DNA from: Legionella anisa
GTDB taxonomy: Bacteria > Pseudomonadota > Gammaproteobacteria > Legionellales > Legionellaceae
NCBI RefSeq assembly: GCF_001467525.1
Contig: NZ_LNXS01000054.1
Location: 396,632-460,631 of the forward strand
Direction: 5' to 3'
DNA: 64,000 nucleotides
Both the position numbers and the translations under genes were made by a program. Below the pieces are notes generated by a model that was not told the DNA's origin, ran no database searches, and was given only the letters and a program-made list of their open reading frames with translations. Positions 52,624 through 61,449 of this stretch are shown here, piece after piece (within the stretch, counting starts at the first letter, position 1; every line of letters starts with the position of its first letter).

Positions 52624-53208
52624 ATGCAAACAAATCCTATTATCGAGCTCAATCTTTGGTTGGCAAGTGAGCAAAAGACTGGAGCGCCTAATCCGAGTCA
52701 CGCCATTTTATCCTCTACCTCATTGGATGGAGCGCCACATAGCCGTGTTGTCGCTATTCGTGACATTTCAGATGAAGGAATTTTATTTTTTACTCAAAAA
52801 GGTACTCGCAAAGTAAGCGAATTGAAAAACAATCCTCAAGTAAGTCTTGTGTTCTGGTTAGAACTGTTACAACGAGAAGTGATTATTGAGGGTAAGGCTT
52901 TATTTCTAAATCATGCCGAGAATCAAAATTATTGGAGCAGCTATCCACAATGGGCGCAAATTCGCTTTTTAAGTTATGCGCCTACATCTATGCAAGTGAT
53001 TGAGAGCAAAGAAATTCTTGAAAAAAAACGCCAAAAGATTGAGGATTCATTTCTAAATAAATCTATCCCTATAAGCCCTGAATATTGTGGTTACCGTATC
53101 CAACCTGAACGCATGGTATTCTATGCATACCGACACGATGAACTATCCGATGTTTGGGAATATGTTTTACAAAATAATGAATGGCATTTACAGCGATTGT
53201 CACCCTAA
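52624..53208 (+). CDS. PdxH-like flavoprotein with changed substrate residues
   Basis: The 194-residue protein is clearly related to pyridoxamine 5'-phosphate oxidase: FMN-binding RVVAIRDISDEGILFFT, TRKVSELKNNPQVSLVFW and the C-terminal YCGYRIQPERMVFY then W-x-x-x-x-LQRLSP. In PdxH the C-terminal NRLHDR motif supplies Arg197 and His199 (Escherichia coli numbering), which bind the PLP substrate. Here the aligned segment is DELSDV, with Glu173 and Ser175 in their place, and the RQVR motif reads REVI. The FMN fold seems intact, but PLP synthesis is doubtful. A weak ribosome site (AAGGA, 9 bases) precedes the ATG. The remnant P-loop gene lies directly upstream. Confidence 0.78.
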   Translation: MQTNPIIELNLWLASEQKTGAPNPSHAILSSTSLDGAPHSRVVAIRDISDEGILFFTQKGTRKVSELKNNPQVSLVFWLELLQREVIIEGKALFLNHAENQNYWSSYPQWAQIRFLSYAPTSMQVIESKEILEKKRQKIEDSFLNKSIPISPEYCGYRIQPERMVFYAYRHDELSDVWEYVLQNNEWHLQRLSP

Positions 53209-53276
53209 AAAAAATGACTCGATCTGATTCAATTTACTCAGGGTGCTCCGTTTCATTTATGATCCGTGCTGTCAGC

Positions 53277-54905
53277 TTACATTTCAGAATAATTTGGTCC
53301 ACCTCCGCCTTCTGGTGCATGCCACACTATATTTTGTCGAGGATCTTTTATGTCGCAGGTTTTACAATGAACGCAGTTTTGGGCATTAATTTGTAATCTA
53401 GGACCTTTTTCTTCTTCAACTATTTCATATACACCTGCAGGACAATATCGACCTTCCGGGAATGCATAGGTTGTTAAATTGACATCAATTGCCAGTTGAG
53501 GTTTTTTCAATACGAGATGGCAGGGCTGATTTTCCTCATGATAGGTATTCGATAAAAAAACAGATGAAAGTCTGTCAAAAGTAAGAACTCCATCGGGTTT
53601 AGGATAATTTATTTTCTTTGCTTTGCTTGCCGGAATTAAAGTATCGTAATCGGCATGATTGGTTAAGGTCCATGGGGAGTGTCCACGCGTAATGTATGTT
53701 TCAAAAGCTGCATTGATCAAGCCTGGAATTAAGCCGTATTTAAATCCTGGCCTTATATTGCGTACTGTATAGAGTTCTTTATCCAGCCAGGAACTTTTGA
53801 TTTTCTCTGGATAACTCGTTAATTCAAATGGGGTAGGGTTTTCTTGTTGCAGTGCTTCAAAGCATGCTTCTGCGGCAAGCATGCCAGATTGCATTGCCAT
53901 ATGTATTCCTTTAATTTTAGGTACGTTAAGAAAACCTGCAGCATCACCAATCAATGCGCCGCCCGGAAAAGTGAGTTTTGGTAAAGATTGCCATCCCCCT
54001 TCATTCAGGGCTCGTGCGCCATAACTGATTCGATCACCTCCAGTTAAAGTAGGTTGAACGAGTGGGTGTGTTTTAAAGCGCTGGAATTCTGCAAAAGGAT
54101 TTAACCATGGATTTTTATAATCCAGCCCGACTACAAAACCAATAGCAACGCGTTGTTTTGATAGATGATACATAAATGAACCACCATATGTGATGTGATC
54201 CATTGGCCAGCCTACAGTATGAATGACGAGTCCTGGCTTATGTTGTTCCGCTTTGACCTGCCATATTTCTTTTATTCCTAGCCCGTAAGTTTGTGGATTC
54301 GCTTTATCCCTTAAGTGGTAACGTGCCATCAAACTTTGGCTAAGTTGTCCGCGACACCCTTCGGCAAATAAAGTCTGTTTGGCAAGAAGATGCATACCAG
54401 GTTGATAATTATTTGTTTTCTCTTTATTTTTGTCGAGCCCCACGCTCCCAGTTGCTACACCAATTACCTGATTGTGATCGTTATAGAGTGTGTGAGCTGC
54501 GGCAAAGCCAGGATAGATTTCACATCCCAGGGACTCAGCCTGTTGTGCGAGAAACATGCAAAGCTCACCTAGACTAATAATATAATTTCCTTCATTATGC
54601 ATGGGCTTTGGGGTAGGGAGCTTATAGGAGTTTTTTGAGGTCAGAAAATAGAAGCGATCTTCGCTTACGGCGGTATCGAGAGGTGCCTCTTGCCAGGTAT
54701 CTGGAAGTAACTCTTTAAGGCTTCTAGGTTCTAGAACAGCTCCAGAAAGAATATGCGCTCCAACTTGAGCTCCTTTTTCCAAAATACAAACAGATAATTC
54801 TTTTTCCGCAGCTATAGCAAGCTGTTTCAATTTAATCGCGGCAGATAACCCCGCCGGTCCTGCACCGACGATGATTACATCAAATTCCATGGTTTCGTGT
54901 TCCAC
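53277..54905 (-). CDS. Electron transfer flavoprotein-ubiquinone oxidoreductase
   Basis: ETF-QO passes electrons from fatty-acid and amino-acid dehydrogenases (by ETF) to ubiquinone at the inner membrane. The 542-residue product has the N-terminal FAD-binding DVIIVGAGPAGLSAAIKL (~9-26), a middle quinone/FAD region (GLVIHTVGWPMDHITYGGSF) and a C-terminal iron-sulphur domain with CVHCKTCDIKDPRQNIVW. Length agrees with the family. The first ATG at 54905 and a second at 54890 (MEFDVIIVG) are both possible. It ends near the PdxH-like gene on the opposite strand. Confidence 0.95.
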   Translation of the reverse strand: MEHETMEFDVIIVGAGPAGLSAAIKLKQLAIAAEKELSVCILEKGAQVGAHILSGAVLEPRSLKELLPDTWQEAPLDTAVSEDRFYFLTSKNSYKLPTPKPMHNEGNYIISLGELCMFLAQQAESLGCEIYPGFAAAHTLYNDHNQVIGVATGSVGLDKNKEKTNNYQPGMHLLAKQTLFAEGCRGQLSQSLMARYHLRDKANPQTYGLGIKEIWQVKAEQHKPGLVIHTVGWPMDHITYGGSFMYHLSKQRVAIGFVVGLDYKNPWLNPFAEFQRFKTHPLVQPTLTGGDRISYGARALNEGGWQSLPKLTFPGGALIGDAAGFLNVPKIKGIHMAMQSGMLAAEACFEALQQENPTPFELTSYPEKIKSSWLDKELYTVRNIRPGFKYGLIPGLINAAFETYITRGHSPWTLTNHADYDTLIPASKAKKINYPKPDGVLTFDRLSSVFLSNTYHEENQPCHLVLKKPQLAIDVNLTTYAFPEGRYCPAGVYEIVEEEKGPRLQINAQNCVHCKTCDIKDPRQNIVWHAPEGGGGPNYSEM

Positions 54906-55031
54906 ACGCGCTCCTGACTGTGATTATAAAAAGATAAAATAATCGCTTTTCTATGCTTTAAGATCAAGATTTATATTGAAAATTGTGCACAGAACATAGA
55001 AGAATATAATAATTATGTTATTACAGAACAT

Positions 55032-55112
55032 GTAGCCTGGGTGCAGCGCAGCGAAACCCGAGTTTTCCTGGCACAGATTTCCCCGGGTTCCGCTGCGCTG
55101 CACCCAGGCTAC
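55032..55112. repeat. CCTGGGTGCAGCG palindromic repeat
   Basis: GTAGCCTGGGTGCAGCGCAG and its inverse bound an 81-base element with CGAAACCCG and CGGGTTCCG inner arms. It lies between the ETF-QO start and the stop of the following membrane-protein gene, 15 bases from that stop. Confidence 0.85.
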
Positions 55113-55126
55113 AATAAATCGAGCAA

Positions 55127-55630
55127 TTAAATTGAATTTTGATAATCATTTTCACAACAATCCGTTGTTGAAGAAACAGCTGTGGCGGCTGAGCGAGTAA
55201 ATAACGAAATAATGCTGTGTGGAAAACTAAGAGCCGTTAGCAATACCCCTGCAACAGTTCCAAGAAGTGTTAAACCTGTTAGCGCAAGGCTGTTGGCGAC
55301 TCCCTCCAATGCCGTATTACGATATTCAGCATTCATCATTATAATTGATAAAAGTCCAAGTAACGTGAATCCAACAAAGTAACACGCAGCCATAAGTACG
55401 GTAAATGCCATAAATGCTGTTCCAATTGCAGATGCTGTAGGATACCATAGCGGTGCAAGTAATCCGCCTGCAAATTCCTGACCATCTTGATAGCGAGTGA
55501 AAAAACCGGGGCGTTCTCGATAGGTGCTTACTGTCCGTTCAATGACTCCTGAAAGATAGTTTTCATCCTGTGCTTCATCGTTTAAATCCAATATTTCACT
55601 GATTTCAGTCCAGCCAATTAAGTTTAACAT
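55127..55630 (-). CDS. Hypothetical membrane protein
   Basis: The 167-residue product has about three predicted membrane helices (AIGTAFMAFTVLMAACYFVG, FTLLGLLSIIMM, LALTGLTLLGTVAGVLLTAL) after a ~55-residue hydrophilic N-terminus (EIDL-like WTEISEILDLNDEAQDEN). No family recognised. The ribosome site AAGAGGAT lies before the ATG. It is divergent from the chagasin-like gene by 205 bases. Confidence 0.68.
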   Translation of the reverse strand: MLNLIGWTEISEILDLNDEAQDENYLSGVIERTVSTYRERPGFFTRYQDGQEFAGGLLAPLWYPTASAIGTAFMAFTVLMAACYFVGFTLLGLLSIIMMNAEYRNTALEGVANSLALTGLTLLGTVAGVLLTALSFPHSIISLFTRSAATAVSSTTDCCENDYQNSI

Positions 55631-55835
55631 AAAATCCTCTTTATGATTCAGCTTTGCGCAGAGTATCTAATTTAATTAATAGAGTCAAATGGTTAACTTG
55701 ATTCAAATCGGTTACACATGATGCTTTTTTTATCGAATATATTTTAGATTTCCCGAATAAGAGTAAGATAAAAGAAGTAACAGAATTTAACAAAATAAGC
55801 TAAACTGATTGTAGATATTCAAAAGGAGTTTGTTA

Positions 55836-56210
55836 ATGAAAACAGTATTTGGTTTATTGCTTCTTAGTTTTTCCATGATGGGCTATGCTGATGATAATTT
55901 AACCATGAATGTTAATGTGGATGAGCCAAGTTTTGTAGTAACTTTACCAGCAAATCCAACTACAGGATTTCAATGGTCGGTTGTGCGCTTTGATAAGAAT
56001 TTATTAACACTCCGAAGTAGTACTTATGAAAGACCGAAGACTGATCTTATCGGTGCCGGTGGGCAAATGAATTTCACTTTTGGATTACAGAAAAGTAAAA
56101 GTTATCCAGAAAATACGATCATTGTATTTAAATATGCCCGTTCCTGGGAGCCTGATACTGCAACCCTGAAAAGTATTAAAGTAAATTTCGTAAAAGCAGA
56201 TGGTAATTAA
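55836..56210 (+). CDS. Chagasin-family (I42) cysteine protease inhibitor
   Basis: The 124-residue protein has a signal peptide (MKTVFGLLLLSFSMMGYA) and all three loops of the chagasin family that plug papain-like proteases: NPTTGFQW (BC loop), GAGGQMNF (DE loop) and YARSWEP (FG loop, R-x-W type). Family members are tight inhibitors of cathepsin-like enzymes. Export suggests action in the periplasm, medium or host vacuole. The start is ATG 55836, with AAAAGGAG 8 bases upstream; TTG 55830 in frame is unlikely. No target protease is visible nearby. Confidence 0.88.
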   Translation: MKTVFGLLLLSFSMMGYADDNLTMNVNVDEPSFVVTLPANPTTGFQWSVVRFDKNLLTLRSSTYERPKTDLIGAGGQMNFTFGLQKSKSYPENTIIVFKYARSWEPDTATLKSIKVNFVKADGN

Positions 56211-56225
56211 TTGTAATGTAGTAGT

Positions 56226-56314
56226 GTAGCCTGGGTGTAGCGCAGCGGAACCCGGGATTAAGAAGTTTACTTACGCTCTAGAAACTTCGGGTTCCGCTGC
56301 TCCATCCAGGTTAT
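56226..56314. repeat. CCTGGGTGTAGCG palindromic repeat
   Basis: GTAGCCTGGGTGTAGCGCAG and the right half CCGCTGCTCCATCCAGG (partly decayed, TTATAC at the end) surround AAGTTTACTTACGCTCTAG. It lies between the convergent chagasin-like gene and the malic enzyme gene and is likely a terminator region. Confidence 0.75.
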
Positions 56315-56327
56315 ACTAGAACATTTA

Positions 56328-58046
56328 TTATGCTTTTTTAAATTTAAATGGTAAATATCTAGGTTCCCAAAACATGTCTTCTACCAGTTTTTCTAAATCA
56401 GCATCCTGATTTTTTTGTGCAAGTCCGGAATCAATAGCGCAACGCGCTACAGCGACTGCAATTTCCTTAGCAACCGTTTGCGCATCATCCAAAGCGGGTA
56501 ATAAAGGTAAGTAACTTTCTTTTTTACTGGGTGCGAACTGACATAAAGCATGTGCAGCAGCCAGGATCATATCTTCAGTTAATTTTGTTGCGTTCACCGC
56601 GAGGACTCCAAGTCCTATTCCAGGAAAGACCAACGCATTATTACATTGGGCAATTTGTACCATGCGATTATGATATTCAACTGCTGGAAAGGCTGTACCT
56701 GTAGCAATTAAAGCTCTTCCCTGACTCCAAGTTAGGATGTCTGCTGGTTTTGCTTCGCATTTTTCATCTGGATTAGACAAGGGGAAAATAATAGGACGTT
56801 CACAATTAACAGACATGGTTTCGATGATGTCTTGAGAGAAAGCTCCTGCTTGAGCAGAACAACCTATAAGAACAGTAGGTTTAACATGTCTTACCGTATC
56901 AGTAAGTGAAGGATGTTGTTTTTCATTGATGGTCCATTTTTCTATTTCTTTGGGATCACGTGCATAAGGTTTTTGTGCTTCAGTAAGCTCGGGGTCCGTA
57001 TTAAGTAACAAGCCTTGACGGTCAATCAACCAAAAACGTTGGTACGCTTCGGCGGGAGTAATCCCTTCACGCACCATTGCATCAATAATTTGATCGCTAA
57101 TACCAGTTCCTGCAGAACCTGCACCAAAAACAACAATTCGTTGTTCATGTACTTTTGAACCGGTTACATCACAGGCTGCTAATAAAGCCGACAAGGTCAC
57201 AGCGCCAGTACCTTGAATGTCATCATTAAAGGTACATAATTGGTCTTGGAATTTTTCCAGAATACGTCGCGCATTACCTCGGCCAAAATCCTCCCAATGC
57301 AAAAATGCATTAGGGAATTGTTTGTGAATTTCATGAACAAACGTAGAAATAAATTCGTCATATGCAGCGGAACTAATGCGTGGATGACGACAACCTAAGT
57401 ACATAGGATCATTGAGTAATTCTTGATTATTTGTACCTACGTCAAGAAATATGGGTAGGGTACGAGTTGGTTCAATACCTCCGCATAAACAATAAACCAT
57501 TAATTTGGCAACAGGAATGTCCATTCCTCCAATGCCCTGATCACCTATACCCAAGACTCCTTCTCCATCAGTAACGACAATCACATCGATTTCTGGATTA
57601 GAACGATTTTTTAATATTTCTTCTATTTGATTTTTATCTGTATGGGAAATATATAAACCGCGAGGTTGTCTATACTCATGACTAAAGCGTTTTACTGCAG
57701 TTCCTACTATAGGCGTATATATTGTAGGTAACATTTCACCTAAATGGCGGTTGATTAATTTATAGAATAAAATTTGATTTTTATCGTGCAAATTATTTAA
57801 ATAAATATTTTGTTGTAAGCGTGTTGTATAACTGGAATATTGTAAATAAGCGCGTTTGACTTGCTCATCCAATGTTTCAACGCGATGAGGCAGTTTTCCT
57901 AACAGACCAAACTCTTTTCTTTCTTCGTTTGTGAATGCTGTGCCTTTGTTCAATTGAGGAGTCGTTAGGAGTGGTTTACCGCAAAGAGAAGTTTCAATAT
58001 ATTGTTCTCCTGTTTGAGGATCACGTAGCAATTTAAAATCAAGCAT
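56328..58046 (-). CDS. maeA: NAD-dependent malic enzyme
   Basis: The enzyme decarboxylates malate to pyruvate. The 572-residue product has the large-form layout: YLNNLHDKNQILFYKLINRH, the catalytic region with YTPIVGTAVKRFSHEYRQPR, metal-binding VVTDGEGVLGIGDQGIGGMD, the NAD-binding FGAGSAGTGISDQI and the substrate stretch ALSNPDEKCE-like FPLSNPDEKCEAKPADI. The size fits the ~560-residue MaeA-type enzymes. No catalytic residue appears missing. The gene is divergent from the following lipoprotein gene. Confidence 0.95.
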   Translation of the reverse strand: MLDFKLLRDPQTGEQYIETSLCGKPLLTTPQLNKGTAFTNEERKEFGLLGKLPHRVETLDEQVKRAYLQYSSYTTRLQQNIYLNNLHDKNQILFYKLINRHLGEMLPTIYTPIVGTAVKRFSHEYRQPRGLYISHTDKNQIEEILKNRSNPEIDVIVVTDGEGVLGIGDQGIGGMDIPVAKLMVYCLCGGIEPTRTLPIFLDVGTNNQELLNDPMYLGCRHPRISSAAYDEFISTFVHEIHKQFPNAFLHWEDFGRGNARRILEKFQDQLCTFNDDIQGTGAVTLSALLAACDVTGSKVHEQRIVVFGAGSAGTGISDQIIDAMVREGITPAEAYQRFWLIDRQGLLLNTDPELTEAQKPYARDPKEIEKWTINEKQHPSLTDTVRHVKPTVLIGCSAQAGAFSQDIIETMSVNCERPIIFPLSNPDEKCEAKPADILTWSQGRALIATGTAFPAVEYHNRMVQIAQCNNALVFPGIGLGVLAVNATKLTEDMILAAAHALCQFAPSKKESYLPLLPALDDAQTVAKEIAVAVARCAIDSGLAQKNQDADLEKLVEDMFWEPRYLPFKFKKA

Positions 58047-58120
58047 AGTTATCTCATAAGATGGCGTTAGCGTTTGTCTAATGATAATATCGGTTTTTTG
58101 TAGTTTACGATAGGTTGAGT

Positions 58121-58501
58121 ATGAATAAATCTTTAGCAGTATTATTTATAATTTTAGGGTTAACATCTTGCTCAGCAAAAAATGAACACTATTACAAAGC
58201 GCATCCTAATGAATTGCAACAAGCGTTAAAAGCTTGTCCAAACAAACAACCTGCGGGTTTGACCTGCGAACAATTGGAATCTCTTGCCAATCGTATGAAT
58301 AGACTGGCATATCAATTACAACTCAGTCCCCAAGGTTTCGGAAAAAAAATTATGGCTTTGCAAGAGACAATTGTTAAAGAACAAGCACAATTAAAAACTG
58401 AGAATAATAATCCAACGTTACAAGCCAATTTAACTCAAAACAGACATGATTTAGCTGATCATTTAGCAGTGGTTAGATGGTTTGAATCACCTATGAGTTA
58501 A
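58121..58501 (+). CDS. Small lipoprotein, function unknown
   Basis: The 126-residue product (ATG 58121) has a lipoprotein signal peptide (MNKSLAVLFIILGLTSC, lipobox LTSC). The mature part is helical and hydrophilic, with two Cys in KACPNKQPAGLTC, then a Gln/Asn-rich coiled-coil-like tail (FGKKIMALQETIVKEQAQ). Family unrecognised; it lies 3 bases before surE and is probably cotranscribed. The TTG at 58115 is an alternative start but has no spacing to the ribosome site AGGTTGAG. Confidence 0.75.
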   Translation: MNKSLAVLFIILGLTSCSAKNEHYYKAHPNELQQALKACPNKQPAGLTCEQLESLANRMNRLAYQLQLSPQGFGKKIMALQETIVKEQAQLKTENNNPTLQANLTQNRHDLADHLAVVRWFESPMS

Positions 58502-58504
58502 AAG

Positions 58505-59257
58505 ATGAGAGTACTAATAAGTAATGATGACGGAGTTTTTGCACCCGGAATTAATCGATTAGCCAAGGAGTTATCAACTTTTGTAGATATTGAAGTCGTT
58601 GCTCCTGATAGAAATAGAAGTGGCTCAAGCAATTCTTTGACTTTGTCACGACCGCTAAAAGCTAAAAAATTGGATAATGGTTATTATAGCGTTGAAGGCA
58701 CTCCAACGGATTGTGTGCATTTGGCAGTAACTGGTTTTTTAGATACCGAATTTGACATGGTTGTTTCTGGAATTAATGATGGTGCTAATTTAGGTGATGA
58801 CATTCTTTATTCAGGTACTGTAGCTGCCGCAATGGAGGGGCGCTACTTAGGGTTGCCTGCTCTTGCATTTTCTATGGTAGGGGATAACATCCAGCATTAT
58901 GATACAGCGGCAATTATTGCCAAACATTTGGTAATGAAATTAAGTACTCATCGCCTTCCTTCTCAAACTATTTTTAATATTAATGTTCCTGATATGCCTT
59001 TGAATAAAATAAAGGGCTTGCAAGTTACTCGTTTAGGGACTCGACATGGTGCTGAGCCTGTTGTAAAAGATAAGGATCCTAGAGGACGGCCTATATACTG
59101 GATTGGTTTGCCTGGAGCTGAGGCTGATGCAGGTCCCGGAACAGATTTTTATGCGATAAGCGAAGGGTATGTTTCAATCACACCTCTTCATTTGGATATG
59201 ACAAATTACAAAATGTTTGATCAATTAGCCAATTGGCTCGATGGGATCCACATTTGA
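58505..59257 (+). CDS. surE: 5'-nucleotidase SurE
   Basis: SurE is a metal-dependent nucleotidase and survival protein. The 250-residue product begins [16 protein letters not shown], with the metal-binding DD at 8-9 and [44 protein letters not shown]. It belongs to the surE-(pcm)-nlpD-rpoS group; pcm is missing here between surE and nlpD. It starts 3 bases after the upstream lipoprotein gene. Confidence 0.96.
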   Translation: MRVLISNDDGVFAPGINRLAKELSTFVDIEVVAPDRNRSGSSNSLTLSRPLKAKKLDNGYYSVEGTPTDCVHLAVTGFLDTEFDMVVSGINDGANLGDDILYSGTVAAAMEGRYLGLPALAFSMVGDNIQHYDTAAIIAKHLVMKLSTHRLPSQTIFNINVPDMPLNKIKGLQVTRLGTRHGAEPVVKDKDPRGRPIYWIGLPGAEADAGPGTDFYAISEGYVSITPLHLDMTNYKMFDQLANWLDGIHI

Positions 59258-59303
59258 GCGCAAGAGTTCTATTCAATAAAACAATTTGTTTGAGGTTCAA
59301 TAA

Positions 59304-60047
59304 ATGATAGCCACATTTTGCAAAAGATTTGTATGCCTTCTCCTCATTATAACCTTAGTTGGTTGTGGAAATAATTTAGCTCCCGTTACTGAGTTAAAAT
59401 GGAATCCTTATTCACGCTATCAGAAAGTATATGTAGTAAAGCGTGGAGACACGCTTTTTTCTATTGCGTTTCGTTATGATACGAATTATAGAACCCTAGC
59501 TCGGTTAAATCATATTAATCCCCCTTATTCTTTAAAGGTCGGGCAAGTTATTAACTTACAAGGGATTACTCCTAGACATAGGCAAACAGTACGTCCTGCC
59601 ACAGTGAGACATTATTATGTTACTCCTCAAGCAAGACCTTCTGTAATTTATTCGCCTGCAAATAGATATGCTCGTTCTGCTTCAGGATGGTTATGGCCCG
59701 TGAGTGGACGAGTTACTACATCATTTATTCCAGAACAAGGGAAAAAAGGTATAAACATTGCATGTAAAAAAGGTGAGAAGGTAATGGCGTCGGCAGAAGG
59801 TGTGGTTGCCTATGCTGGAAGTGGGTTAGCTGGTTATGGTAACTTGATTATTATTAAGCACAATCATGAATATTTAACTGCTTACGGCAATAATGCACGG
59901 ATTATGGTTTCCGAAGGACAGCATGTAAAAGCAGGACAAATTATTGCGATAGCAGGTATTATCGATCGCAAGTATACAGGTGTTCATTTTGAAATCAGGA
60001 AGTCGGGCGTACCAGTCAATCCTTTGAATTATCTACAAAAAGGTTGA
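59304..60047 (+). CDS. nlpD: Lipoprotein NlpD, LysM and M23 domains
   Basis: NlpD is an outer-membrane lipoprotein that activates the amidase AmiC during cell division. The 247-residue product has a lipobox in ITLVGCG, a LysM domain (YVVKRGDTLFSIAFRYDT at ~48-65) and a C-terminal M23 domain (~130-245) with GVVAYAGSGLAGYGNLIIIK and VHFEIRKSGVPVNPLNYL. The zinc ligands of active M23 peptidases (H-x-G-x-D and H-x-H) are not conserved, as in other NlpD regulators, so it is probably non-catalytic. In other species the rpoS promoter lies inside nlpD. Confidence 0.92.
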   Translation: MIATFCKRFVCLLLIITLVGCGNNLAPVTELKWNPYSRYQKVYVVKRGDTLFSIAFRYDTNYRTLARLNHINPPYSLKVGQVINLQGITPRHRQTVRPATVRHYYVTPQARPSVIYSPANRYARSASGWLWPVSGRVTTSFIPEQGKKGINIACKKGEKVMASAEGVVAYAGSGLAGYGNLIIIKHNHEYLTAYGNNARIMVSEGQHVKAGQIIAIAGIIDRKYTGVHFEIRKSGVPVNPLNYLQKG

Positions 60048-60150
60048 CAGATAACTTGTAGTTATAGCAACAATAACCTTTTTATGAAGTATAATGTAGT
60101 TATGGAATAAATTTCGCAATATGACTAGAGTTTGTACGTATTTCGCGAGA

Positions 60151-60244
60151 TTGAGCCAAACTGGCCTGATTTTCGAGTACCGAAGCCAGCATACACGTAG
60201 TATGTGAGCATCGGAACGTAGAAAATCAGGCCAGTTTTGGCCAA
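60151..60244. repeat. Long inverted repeat between nlpD and rpoS
   Basis: 24-base arms (left 60151-60174, right 60221-60244; core CTGGCCTGATTTTC / GAAAATCAGGCCAG) pair at about 22 positions and enclose 46 bases with an inner palindrome CATACACGTAGTATG. The whole could fold as a long cruciform or RNA hairpin. It shares TGAGC-x(0-2)-GGAACG after a central palindrome with the 125-bp repeat, suggesting relation. Confidence 0.75.
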
Positions 60245-60289
60245 GATAGTAGAAATGTAAACAGACTATAACACTATAGGTGAAAAACA

Positions 60290-61312
60290 ATGCACGAAGA
60301 CGATGAGTCAAGTAAAGAACCAGAACTTAAGGATGAAGATTGGTCTGAACCAGACGATGAATCACTCTTAATTGAGGAAGACATTGATTCTCTTCTTGAA
60401 AAAGATGAAGAAGATGATGCCGATCTTCCTGATTTTTCGGATGATAATGCATTTCCCTCATTTCGTGGTAAAAATGCACTAAAAATGATGGATGCGACAC
60501 AGCTCTATTTGAGTGAAATTGGATTTTCCCCTTTGCTCAGTGCTGAAGAAGAAGTGCATTATGCAACCCTTGCTTTGAAAGGGGATGTTGCTGCCCGTAA
60601 AAAGATGATTGAATCTAATTTACGTTTGGTTGTTAAAATTTCACGCCGTTATCTTAATCGTGGCTTACCTCTTCTCGATTTAATCGAAGAAGGAAATTTA
60701 GGTTTAATGAAATCAGTTGAGAAATTTGATCCTAAACGTGGTTTTCGTTTTTCAACTTATGCCACATGGTGGATTAGACAAACAATTGAACGTGCTATTA
60801 TGAATCAAACACGGACTATTCGATTACCTATCCATGTAGTTAAAGAGTTGAATGTGTATCTTAGGGCAGCTAGGCAACTGACCCAAAAATTAGATCATGA
60901 GCCTTCTCCTGAAGAAATTGCAGAAATGGTTGATAAACCTTTGGAAGATGTACAAAAGTTATTAGGATTGAATGATAAGGTAACCTCTGTTGATACCCCC
61001 ATCGGCTTTGATGAAAATAAATCATTATTAGACACTATAGCCGATGAAAACAGCGTAAATCCTGCGGAGCTGTTAACTAATGAAAATTTGCGTTTACATA
61101 TAGAATCTCTATTGGATAAATTGACCGAAAATCAACAACAGGTTATTGCTAGAAGATTTGGCTTAAGAGGGTTTGAAAAAGCAACACTTGAGGATGTGGG
61201 TAAGGAAATTGATTTGACACGAGAACGTGTTCGTCAAATTCAAGTTGAAGCATTAAAAACATTACGTGGTTTATTAGAAAAAATGGGATTAACACAGGAA
61301 GATTTGTTTTAG
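60290..61312 (+). CDS. rpoS: RNA polymerase sigma factor RpoS
   Basis: RpoS directs stationary-phase transcription; in Legionella it controls transmissive traits. The 340-residue protein has an acidic N-terminus (~1-65), region 1.2 [20 protein letters not shown], region 2 RNLR-type ([55 protein letters not shown]), region 3 and region 4 with [17 protein letters not shown]-like [22 protein letters not shown] 60290 follows AGGTGAAAAACA. A long hairpin lies 45 bases upstream of the start. Confidence 0.97.
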   Translation: MHEDDESSKEPELKDEDWSEPDDESLLIEEDIDSLLEKDEEDDADLPDFSDDNAFPSFRGKNALKMMDATQLYLSEIGFSPLLSAEEEVHYATLALKGDVAARKKMIESNLRLVVKISRRYLNRGLPLLDLIEEGNLGLMKSVEKFDPKRGFRFSTYATWWIRQTIERAIMNQTRTIRLPIHVVKELNVYLRAARQLTQKLDHEPSPEEIAEMVDKPLEDVQKLLGLNDKVTSVDTPIGFDENKSLLDTIADENSVNPAELLTNENLRLHIESLLDKLTENQQQVIARRFGLRGFEKATLEDVGKEIDLTRERVRQIQVEALKTLRGLLEKMGLTQEDLF

Positions 61313-61349
61313 AGCGTCCCACTGTATAAAAAAATTTTATGCTGTATTG

Positions 61350-61416
61350 TAGCCTGGATAAACGAAGGAATTTGAGAATTTTCGGAGCCCTACGTTTCAA
61401 CCAGGCTATTTTTTTA
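61350..61416 (+). terminator. Terminator after rpoS, repeat-derived
   Basis: GTAGCCTGGAT and the inverse AACCAGGCTA (61400-61408) flank 39 bases, and TTTTTTTATTG follows the right arm. The arms are the same as the outer ends of the palindromic repeat family, so a repeat seems to serve as the rpoS terminator. Confidence 0.65.
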
Positions 61417-61449
61417 TTGTTACTATCAAAAAGATAAGGAGTCCTTTTA

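Noticed and set aside
52433-52816. 127-codon open frame overlapping the start of the PdxH-like gene
   Set aside because: It has no family motif, overlaps 193 bases of a clear gene in another frame, and runs across the P-loop remnant in the wrong frame.
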